DNA of 12,644 nt, from positions 1 to 12,644 of the forward strand of contig JACCSL010000523.1 of the NCBI GenBank assembly GCA_013812995.1, in the 5' to 3' direction. The notes beneath the pieces are model-generated. The model did no database searches. It saw nothing but the letters and a program-made list of their open reading frames with translations, and was not told the origin of the DNA. Source of the stretch: Ardenticatenales bacterium (GTDB lineage Bacteria > Chloroflexota > Anaerolineae > Ardenticatenales > Ardenticatenaceae). Of the stretch, positions 1 to 5,766 are shown one piece after another (the first letter of the stretch is position 1; the number at the start of each line of letters is the position of its first letter). The position numbers and the translations under genes are program-made.

Positions 1-290
1 TGGTCAGCTCGGGCTTGTCGTAACAAGCCCACGAGGTTCACCCGTGGGTCGCTGACGAAGATGCGAAACACCTTGGTGAGCCCCGCTTTGGCAAAGAGTT
101 CGTACCACTCTGCCTCCACGATGCGCCACTCCGCAATCAGATCCACCTGTTCTGCCGCGCCATCCACGATGCGGTAGGGCGCGCTCTCCCGATTGAGTCC
201 CAGGATCGCCGTCTGCACCTCCTGCTGCGAGAGCGCGGGCGTTCCCTCGGCGGGTCGTTTGGTCGAGGTGAGAAAATCAAAGATGCCCAT
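1..290 (-). CDS. Hypothetical protein, C-terminus cut by window edge
   Basis: An open frame of 96 complete codons starts at ATG 290 and runs off the left edge without a stop, so only the N-terminal part is visible. The start is supported by a perfect AGGAGG 8 bases upstream, directly after the stop of the sortase gene. The protein begins MGIFDFL, followed by a short polar stretch and then an apparently folded region containing VDLIAEWRIVEAEWYELFAK, rich in Trp, Tyr and acidic residues. No signal peptide or membrane segment is evident in the visible part, so it is probably cytoplasmic. It lies 14 bases after the sortase stop and is almost certainly co-transcribed with it. I do not recognise a named family with confidence and assign no function. 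Confidence 0.7.
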   Translation of the reverse strand, partial: MGIFDFLTSTKRPAEGTPALSQQEVQTAILGLNRESAPYRIVDGAAEQVDLIAEWRIVEAEWYELFAKAGLTKVFRIFVSDPRVNLVGLLRQARAD

Positions 291-298
291 AAGCGTTT

Positions 299-304
299 CC
301 TCCT
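299..304 (-). promoter_or_regulatory. Shine-Dalgarno AGGAGG of the hypothetical gene
   Basis: The minus strand reads AGGAGG here, 8 bases before ATG 290. It directly follows the TAG stop of the sortase gene (305-307), so the downstream gene has its own strong ribosome site while sharing the transcript. This decides the start of the partial gene. Confidence 0.75.
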
Positions 305-1495
305 CTAATCGACGGCGCGGGCATAGATGACCAGGCGCTTGTCGTAGTTCCAATTCTTGGCATCCCAGGTTCCGTTGCAGGTGATGATGTTCAGATTTCG
401 CTTGAGCGTGAAGCCATAAATCTGCTCCATCGGTGCGGGGTCGTTATAGCCGTAGATAGCCTTGTCGAGCACCTCGAAGCGGTGCGTCTGACCATCGGCA
501 TCTACCACGAGAATCGCATCCCCCACCCTCAACTCGTTCAACCGCCAGAAGACGGCAGGTTGGCTCTTGTAATCATCCAGGTGGCCCGTCATGATGGCAT
601 TGCCCACCTCGCCGGGCCGCGCCAGGAGGTTGTACCACGCCGCGTTCATCACGCCCCTTGGCACATCGACCCGCCCCTGGTTATCCTTGCCCACACTCTC
701 GATGGAGGCATCGATGTTCAGACTCGGGATTTTGATCCGCACTGGCACCGCAATCCGCTGGTGGACGACCGGCGTGGGTTCGGGCTGATAGGAAAGCGCA
801 GGCTCGGGGAGCAGCACCTCGGCCGGGAGGCCGCCCAGCGTCTTGGCGATGTCGCCCCCGTTGGCAATGGTTACCTGGCCCGCTTTTGCCCAGGGAACAT
901 CTTCTTTCCACTCTTGCAGCACGGTGCGTTGCAGGCGAATGGCGTAGTGGTTGCCCATGTCTGTGACCTCGGAGGTGGGCAGGCCAAAGAAGGTCAGCGG
1001 GTCAGCGGCGGCGAAATAGGCGCGGCTCAACGCGGGGCGGGAGGCCAGGAGTGCCTGTCGCTTCTGCACGACCTGCGCAAAGGGAATCTCGCCGTCCCAG
1101 CCAGCGGGCAAGGGCACAGGTGTCTGGTAGCGCTCGGCGAGCGGCTGGTCGAGCGCGGCTCGGCTCAGGTCATCGAAGATATTCACCAGGACCACGCTTC
1201 CGCTCTCGGGTCGCCACTGCATGATGGCCTTCTGGAACGCCTGGGTCACAAAGCCATCCCGCTCGTAGCGGCGCGAGATGGGGTAGCCAACACGTTGCAG
1301 CCCCCATCGCTGGAAGGCCGTGCGGAAGCGCGCCGCGCCATCATCGCAGACGGCGAAACCGCCCTGCCCCCCACCCGTCTCGGTGAAAAAAAGACAGGGC
1401 TGCTGCTGGGTGTGCGGGGCCGCAGAGAGAGGAGCCGCCCACAGGAGGGGCGCGAGGATGAGGGTTAGCAGCAATGCAGAAATCAGTCGTCTCAC
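305..1495 (-). CDS. Sortase-family transpeptidase with signal peptide and extra N-terminal domain
   Basis: A 396-residue exported protein. Residues 1-26 form a classic signal peptide (RR, then a Leu/Ala-rich core, cleavage probably near the ALSAAP-like region). Residues about 35-230 form a domain with FQRWGLQRVGYPISRRYERDG, resembling the LGFP-like repeats often found in exported Chloroflexota and actinobacterial proteins. A Pro-rich linker (about 231-250) leads to the sortase fold: RIKIPSLNIDASIE, then TGHLDD with catalytic His305, TCNG with nucleophile Cys373, and Arg387 in KRLVIYAR. All three catalytic residues are present, so the enzyme should be active in cleaving and rejoining a sorting signal, or in a related transpeptidation outside the membrane. 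No C-terminal membrane anchor is seen. The start is GTG at 1495, supported by AGGAG 8 bases upstream (1504-1508). The gene lies 35 bases after the cyclic di-GMP enzyme and is probably co-transcribed with it. Class E/F-like by length and motif, but the class is not certain. Its substrate is not in the window. Confidence 0.88.
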   Translation of the reverse strand: MRRLISALLLTLILAPLLWAAPLSAAPHTQQQPCLFFTETGGGQGGFAVCDDGAARFRTAFQRWGLQRVGYPISRRYERDGFVTQAFQKAIMQWRPESGSVVLVNIFDDLSRAALDQPLAERYQTPVPLPAGWDGEIPFAQVVQKRQALLASRPALSRAYFAAADPLTFFGLPTSEVTDMGNHYAIRLQRTVLQEWKEDVPWAKAGQVTIANGGDIAKTLGGLPAEVLLPEPALSYQPEPTPVVHQRIAVPVRIKIPSLNIDASIESVGKDNQGRVDVPRGVMNAAWYNLLARPGEVGNAIMTGHLDDYKSQPAVFWRLNELRVGDAILVVDADGQTHRFEVLDKAIYGYNDPAPMEQIYGFTLKRNLNIITCNGTWDAKNWNYDKRLVIYARAVD

Positions 1496-1503
1496 AGGGA
1501 TGT

Positions 1504-1508
1504 CTCCT
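1504..1508 (-). promoter_or_regulatory. Shine-Dalgarno AGGAG of the sortase gene
   Basis: The minus strand reads TAGGAGAC here, with 8 bases between AGGAG and the GTG start at 1495. It lies in the 35-base gap after the GGDEF-EAL gene and supports the non-ATG start, which also places the signal peptide exactly at the N-terminus. Confidence 0.65.
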
Positions 1509-1530
1509 AATTAATACGTTGAAGAAATGG

Positions 1531-4500
1531 CTAGACCGCCTCCATCGTCTCCAGGCAGCGTCCCTCCTGGAGCAGTCGGGTGAAGGCATCGGCGGGGATG
1601 GGCGGACTGAAGAGGTAGCCTTGAATCTCGTCGCACCGCTGGGCGCGCAGGAAGGCCAGTTGCTCCTCGGTTTCCACCCCCTCCGAAATGACTTTTAGTT
1701 TCAGGCTGTGCGCCAAGGTGACGATAGCGATGGTGATGGCCGCGTCGTTGGGGTCGGTGGTGATGTCCCGCACAAAAGAGCGGTCGACCTTGAGCGTGTC
1801 AATCGGAAAGCGTTTCAGGTAGCTCAGCGACGAGTAGCCCGTCCCAAAATCATCAATCGAGAGCTCGACGCCGATCTCCTTCAACTCCTGGAGCGCCAGA
1901 ATCGTCGTCTCTGCGTTCTCCATGACGATGCTCTCTGTCAGTTCCAGCTTGAGGCTATTGGCCGCCAGCCCTGTCTCGCTCAACACGTCCGAGATGAGGT
2001 GGCAGAGGGCTTTCTGGCGGAACTGTTGGGCCGAGAGATTGACGGCAACGCCCAGCGGGGGAAAGCCCGCCATCTGCCACCAGCGATTCTGGGCGCAGGC
2101 CGTTCGTAGCACCCATTCCCCGATGGGCTGGATCAGGCCATTCTCCTCGATCAGGGGCATGAACTCGGCGGGCGAGACAATGCCGCGTTGGGGATGCGCC
2201 CAGCGCACCAGCGCCTCCGCCCCGATGATATGCCCCGTCTTGAGGGAAACGATGGGCTGGTAGTAGACCCGGAACTCTTCCCGCTCCAGCGCACGTCGCA
2301 GCTCCGTCTCCAGTTGCAGGAGGCGCACCGCGCGAACATGCATGGCCGTATCGAAGACGACATGACGCGCCTTCCCCATGCCCTTGGCGCGGTACATCGC
2401 CGTGTCTGCGTCGCGCAGGAGGTCTTCGGGACGCTCATAGCCCGTCGAACTGAGCGTGATGCCGATGCTCGCGGTGATGAAAAGCTCCTGATCGGTCAAC
2501 ATGAAAGGCAGGGCGAGCTCCTCCTGGATGCGCTCCGCCATGCGGGTGGCATCGCTCACATCCTTGATTTCCTCCAGGAGCAGCGCAAATTCGTCCCCGC
2601 CCAGCCGGGCCAGGGTATCGGTGGGGCGCAGGCAGCACGCGAGCCGCGCCGCGATACTCACCAGAAGTTGGTCCCCCTCCATGTGGCCCAGGCTATCGTT
2701 GATATTTTTGAAGCGATCGATGTCGAGGAAGAGTACCGCAAACAATTCCTCCTCGTGTCGCCGTGTACGCTCGATCAGGCGACCCAGGCGGTCCATGAAG
2801 AGGGCGCGGTTCGGGAGCCCCGTCAGCGAGTCGTAGAAGGCGTTGCGCAGCAGTTGCTCCTCGGCTCGCTTGCGCTCCGTGATGTCCGTCTGGGAGCCCG
2901 CCATGCGATAGACCTGACCCTGCTCATCCCGCACGGCGATGCCGCGCGTGAGCATCCACAGGTAGCTGCCATTCTCGTGCCGCATCCGGTGCTCATGCTC
3001 GAAGTGAGGACTGCGCCCATCCAGGTGCGCACTCAACTCCGCTTCTAGCAAGGTTAGTTCCTCGGGATGAACCCTGTCAAACCAGTCACTCATGCTAAAG
3101 AAGCGCCTGTCCTCCATGACCCCCAGCATTGCCTGCCAGCGCGCCGAAAAATAAACCGCTCCGGTCATGAGATTCCAATCCCACAGACCATCATTGGCCC
3201 CCCGCGCCGCCAGAGCATAGCGCTCCTCACTCGCGCGCAGGGCAGCCTCCGCGCGCTTTCGCTCCTGCAATTCCTGCTGCGCCTCCGTGTAGAGCCGCGC
3301 ATTCTCGATGGCCGTGGCTGCCTGGTTGGCAAAGGCCACCGCAAACTCGGCGTGACGCGTAGTGTAATAGCCAGGCGTTTCCTTGTCCAGATTCAGCAGG
3401 CCAATCACCTGGTTATAGGCAATCAGCGGCACCCCCAACCAGCAGCGAATATACGAATCTTCCTCGCCGGGCAATCTCAGCCAGCGCGGGTCGTCGAGGG
3501 TCTCCTTGATGATAACCGGGGCACGCCCCTGGAGAACCTGTTGAACATGGCCGAGCGCGCCTACCTTCAGGCGCAGAAGCCGGTGGGTCTTCACACGATA
3601 GCCGCGCTGGGCCACGATCTCTAGCTCATCGCCATTGATGAGCATGATGGAGACGCTGTCGTACTCCACCACCCGCTCCAGATATTCGAGCATCAGCTTC
3701 AGAACGCGCTCCCGCTCCAGGTGGCTGTTGAGGGCGCTGGCGACCTCCCGCAGGGTCTCTGCCAGCAGTCGCTGCTCGCGCTCCGCTGCCAGCAGATGCT
3801 CGCGCTCCGTTTCAGCCTCCTTGCGCTCGGTGATGTCGCGCGCATTGATGACCCCGATAATCTCGAAGTCATCCACGATGTTGTTGCGGCTGGCCTCCAG
3901 GATTCGCCAGGAGCCGTTGGCGTGGCGGAAGCGAAATTCCAGCAGCGGCTGGCGCGGTGTTCGGCGCTGCGACATGCGGCTGAACGCTTGAATGACGATG
4001 GGCAGATCGTCGGGGTGAATGAAGTCAAAGGCGCTCTGCCCGCGCAGGCTCTCCGGCTTGTAGCCAAGCATCCGATTGGTGGAGGGGCTGACATAGCGAA
4101 TGATACCTTTGGCATCCAGGGTCGTAATGATGTCGGATGCATTCTCGATGAGCGAGCGGAAATGCTCCTCGCTCCGCCGCAGCGCCTCGTAGAGCAGCCG
4201 GAGCTGTGCCGTCATCTGGTTGAAGGCGCGCGCCAGGACGCCAATCTCGTCATCGGTGAGGACGGGGGCGCTCAGGGAGAGGTCCCCAGCAGCAACCTGC
4301 GTGGCCGTCTGGGTGATGGCCAGGAGGGGGCGGGCTATCTGGCGCGCGAGCAGGAAGACCCCCGCCGCCAGCACCCCCGCCGAGAGAAGGCCCGTGAGGA
4401 AAAGCGTCCGGGCCAGGTCACGGGCGGGCTCGAACGCCTCGGCCTGCGGCAGCTCCGTTAGCAGCGCCAGCTCCCGTTCCTCCATCCAGCGATAGACGCC

Positions 4501-5295
4501 CAGGACAGGCACCCCCGCGTAGTTCTCGTAGAGGGCCGACCCGCTATTGCCGCGCAGCGCCTCGTCGATGCCCAAACTGCGGACCCCACGGGGAAATGCG
4601 TCTCGCCCGAAGCGAGCGCTCGATACAAAGGCGTTCAGCTCATCCACCAGATAGGTCTCGCCGTTGATCCCCAGCTGGGGGTCCTCCAGGATGATGCGAT
4701 CCATGCGTTCGAGGTTCAGGTGGGCTGCCAGGAGGGCTCCCAGCCGCTGCCCGCTTTCATCCAGAAGCGGTGTGGCGATGGTCAGCGTGGGGCGGTTGGT
4801 TATGGGAGAGTGATAGACATTCTGCACAAACGTGCGCCAGCGCCCCTCCACAAAATAGCTATCCCGCACCCGATACTGACCCTCATGGCTCTTGTCCGTC
4901 GAGATGAGGATTTGGCCGCCCTCGTTGTCCAGGATGGTGATCTCTCCCAGGTCGGGACGGCTGGCAACGATAGAGGTGAGGTAGCTAGAAAGCTCTGCGT
5001 AGGCTGTCTCATAGGTCGGACCGTCCTTGGGGTGGCTCAGCATCACGCGGATAGGATCGCGCACCTCGGGGCGACGCGCGATGAAGAGCACCTCCTGGCT
5101 CTGGTCCCCCACCCAGCGATTCAACTCCTCCGCCTTCAACGTGGCGGCAACACTGAGGCGGTCAAATACCAGTTGGGTAATCGCCTGAATCGCGCGAACG
5201 TAGGCCACGGTCCCCAGGAGACAGACGGTCAGCAGGGAAAGAAGCAAAAAGTAGCTGACGAGACGAGCCATCAGGCTCTTCGTCCAAAATCTCAT
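1531..5295 (-). CDS. Membrane-anchored Cache-HAMP-PAS-GAF-PAS-GGDEF-EAL cyclic di-GMP enzyme
   Basis: This 1254-residue protein makes and/or breaks cyclic di-GMP at the inner face of the membrane. Order (from ATG 5295): membrane segment 11-36; extracytoplasmic double-Cache-like sensor about 37-290 (with NVYHSPITNRPTLTIATP); membrane segment 297-317; HAMP 318-370; PAS about 376-493 ending DITERKEAE; GAF about 513-668 ending ENARLY; PAS about 686-810 ending DITERKRAE; GGDEF about 816-978; EAL about 993-1248. The GGDEF signature is intact (899-903), with an RPTD inhibitory site five residues before it (890-893), so product inhibition is expected. The EAL half keeps EAL (1027-1029), NLSAQQF, LELTES, DDFGTGYS, LKVDRSF and EGVET, so the phosphodiesterase should be active too. 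Which activity dominates cannot be read from sequence. The frame stays open up to a TTG at 5391, but that codon lies in the -35 box of a promoter. ATG 5295 has GAGG 5 bases upstream and leads straight into the membrane segment, so I chose it. Sortase follows in the same direction. Confidence 0.92.
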   Translation of the reverse strand: MRFWTKSLMARLVSYFLLLSLLTVCLLGTVAYVRAIQAITQLVFDRLSVAATLKAEELNRWVGDQSQEVLFIARRPEVRDPIRVMLSHPKDGPTYETAYAELSSYLTSIVASRPDLGEITILDNEGGQILISTDKSHEGQYRVRDSYFVEGRWRTFVQNVYHSPITNRPTLTIATPLLDESGQRLGALLAAHLNLERMDRIILEDPQLGINGETYLVDELNAFVSSARFGRDAFPRGVRSLGIDEALRGNSGSALYENYAGVPVLGVYRWMEERELALLTELPQAEAFEPARDLARTLFLTGLLSAGVLAAGVFLLARQIARPLLAITQTATQVAAGDLSLSAPVLTDDEIGVLARAFNQMTAQLRLLYEALRRSEEHFRSLIENASDIITTLDAKGIIRYVSPSTNRMLGYKPESLRGQSAFDFIHPDDLPIVIQAFSRMSQRRTPRQPLLEFRFRHANGSWRILEASRNNIVDDFEIIGVINARDITERKEAETEREHLLAAEREQRLLAETLREVASALNSHLERERVLKLMLEYLERVVEYDSVSIMLINGDELEIVAQRGYRVKTHRLLRLKVGALGHVQQVLQGRAPVIIKETLDDPRWLRLPGEEDSYIRCWLGVPLIAYNQVIGLLNLDKETPGYYTTRHAEFAVAFANQAATAIENARLYTEAQQELQERKRAEAALRASEERYALAARGANDGLWDWNLMTGAVYFSARWQAMLGVMEDRRFFSMSDWFDRVHPEELTLLEAELSAHLDGRSPHFEHEHRMRHENGSYLWMLTRGIAVRDEQGQVYRMAGSQTDITERKRAEEQLLRNAFYDSLTGLPNRALFMDRLGRLIERTRRHEEELFAVLFLDIDRFKNINDSLGHMEGDQLLVSIAARLACCLRPTDTLARLGGDEFALLLEEIKDVSDATRMAERIQEELALPFMLTDQELFITASIGITLSSTGYERPEDLLRDADTAMYRAKGMGKARHVVFDTAMHVRAVRLLQLETELRRALEREEFRVYYQPIVSLKTGHIIGAEALVRWAHPQRGIVSPAEFMPLIEENGLIQPIGEWVLRTACAQNRWWQMAGFPPLGVAVNLSAQQFRQKALCHLISDVLSETGLAANSLKLELTESIVMENAETTILALQELKEIGVELSIDDFGTGYSSLSYLKRFPIDTLKVDRSFVRDITTDPNDAAITIAIVTLAHSLKLKVISEGVETEEQLAFLRAQRCDEIQGYLFSPPIPADAFTRLLQEGRCLETMEAV

Positions 5296-5361
5296 CTTGG
5301 CCTCATGAAGAGCGGCCGGGGCCGACAAAAGGGTAGTGGTACTTTGGGTGGAGTGGGGATA

Positions 5362-5391
5362 AGTATAGAGGTCCGCCTTGGCACCCGTCAA
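5362..5391 (-). promoter_or_regulatory. Sigma70-type promoter for the GGDEF-EAL gene
   Basis: On the minus strand TTGACG (5386-5391) and TATACT (5362-5367) each match the consensus at five of six positions, separated by 18 bases. Transcription would start near 5355, leaving a leader of about 60 bases before ATG 5295. It lies just downstream of the palindromic repeat and after the terminator of the preceding operon, exactly where a new promoter is needed. Assignment is by motif only. Confidence 0.55.
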
Positions 5392-5399
5392 TAGGCGAG

Positions 5400-5578
5400 G
5401 GGGCTGCGCCAGGGCTTCTCAAAAGTCGCGGTTCTGCGAGCATGGCCCTCTCCCCCACGTCGCTTCGCTCAGTGTCCCCTCGCCCGAAATCGGGAGAGGG
5501 GCGGCTGAAAGCCGGGGAGAGGGCCTCCCTCCACAGGTCGGGTCCGACTTTTGAGAAGCCCTGGGGCTGCGCCAGGGC
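5400..5578. repeat. 16-bp direct repeat flanking the MITE-like element
   Basis: GGGGCTGCGCCAGGGC occurs at 5400-5415 and again at 5563-5578. The first 11 bases of each copy (5400-5410 and 5563-5573) lie outside the inverted-repeat element, so they fit a target-site duplication. The last five bases (AGGGC) coincide with the left element end and, on the right, with the start of the next repeat block, so the exact duplication length is ambiguous (11 to 16). Confidence 0.7.
5411..5562. mobile_element. MITE-like 152-bp element with 18-bp terminal inverted repeats
   Basis: The ends AGGGCTTCTCAAAAGTCG (5411-5428) and its exact reverse complement (5545-5562) form perfect terminal inverted repeats; pairing extends two bases into the flanks (5409-5410 with 5563-5564). 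An 11-bp direct repeat borders it. The interior is also palindromic: GGCCCTCTCCCC (5444-5455) pairs with 5514-5525, a hairpin with 11 of 12 pairs is formed by 5476-5487 and 5490-5501, and a 5-bp stem with a three-base loop lies at 5502-5514. There is no credible coding capacity, so any movement would need a transposase in trans. It could instead be a static repetitive extragenic palindrome; the bordering duplication favours insertion. The transposase family cannot be named from this window. Confidence 0.6.
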
Positions 5579-5704
5579 AATGGCATACGCCGTGTGCCAA
5601 GGCGTTCAGTCGTGAGGCCCGCCTCAAGTGCCTACCGTTGGTACCGTTGGCATGCCCGCGCGGGCGCGGCGTATCGAAGCAGGCCGAGTATGCGATTGCC
5701 CTGG
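5572..5704. repeat. Second inverted-repeat block, imperfect arms
   Basis: Arms 5572-5588 and 5688-5704 are complementary at 16 of 17 positions (mismatch at 5582/5694), enclosing 99 bases. Inside are two tandem copies of TACCGTTGG (5633-5641, 5642-5650), the 12-bp palindrome GCCCGCGCGGGC (5654-5665) and a nested TGCCAA/TTGGCA pair (5595-5600, 5647-5652). It abuts the MITE-like element, whose right-hand duplication overlaps its left arm. No coding potential is recognised. It is probably a second intergenic repeat family or an old element remnant. Confidence 0.5.
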
Positions 5705-5713
5705 AGCCTGAGC

Positions 5714-5741
5714 AAATAAAAAGCACTGGCGAACCAGTGCT
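5714..5741 (-). terminator. Intrinsic terminator after the second kinase
   Basis: Read on the minus strand, AGCACTGG-TTCG-CCAGTGCT forms a perfect 8-bp stem with a stable TTCG tetraloop, followed at once by TTTTTATTT (5722-5714). It lies 26 bases after the stop of the kinase gene and closes the signalling operon. On the plus strand no T-run follows, so it acts in one direction. Confidence 0.88.
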
Positions 5742-5766
5742 CGATCACCACCTGTACATCTGCGGG

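Noticed and set aside
482..1468. Long plus-strand open frame of 328 codons opposite the sortase gene
   Set aside because: It is the complement of a gene with intact catalytic motifs and a signal peptide; its own translation shows no domain, and such frames are expected opposite G+C-rich coding sequence.
2188..3048. Plus-strand open frame of 286 codons opposite the GGDEF domain
   Set aside because: The minus strand encodes the intact GGDEF motif here; the opposing translation is low-complexity and Arg/Gln/His-rich, typical of a shadow frame.
3699..4142. Second minus-strand frame of 147 codons inside the PAS region
   Set aside because: Alternate frame of the GGDEF-EAL gene; the main frame has continuous PAS and GAF motifs, with no sign of a frameshift.
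5400..5704. CRISPR array or attachment sites
   Set aside because: The repeats are inverted pairs with one flanking direct pair, not regularly spaced direct repeats, and there is no integrase or cas gene nearby.
5469..5726. Minus-strand 85-codon frame in the intergenic repeats
   Set aside because: It runs through both palindromic blocks and into the terminator, has no domain and no convincing ribosome site.
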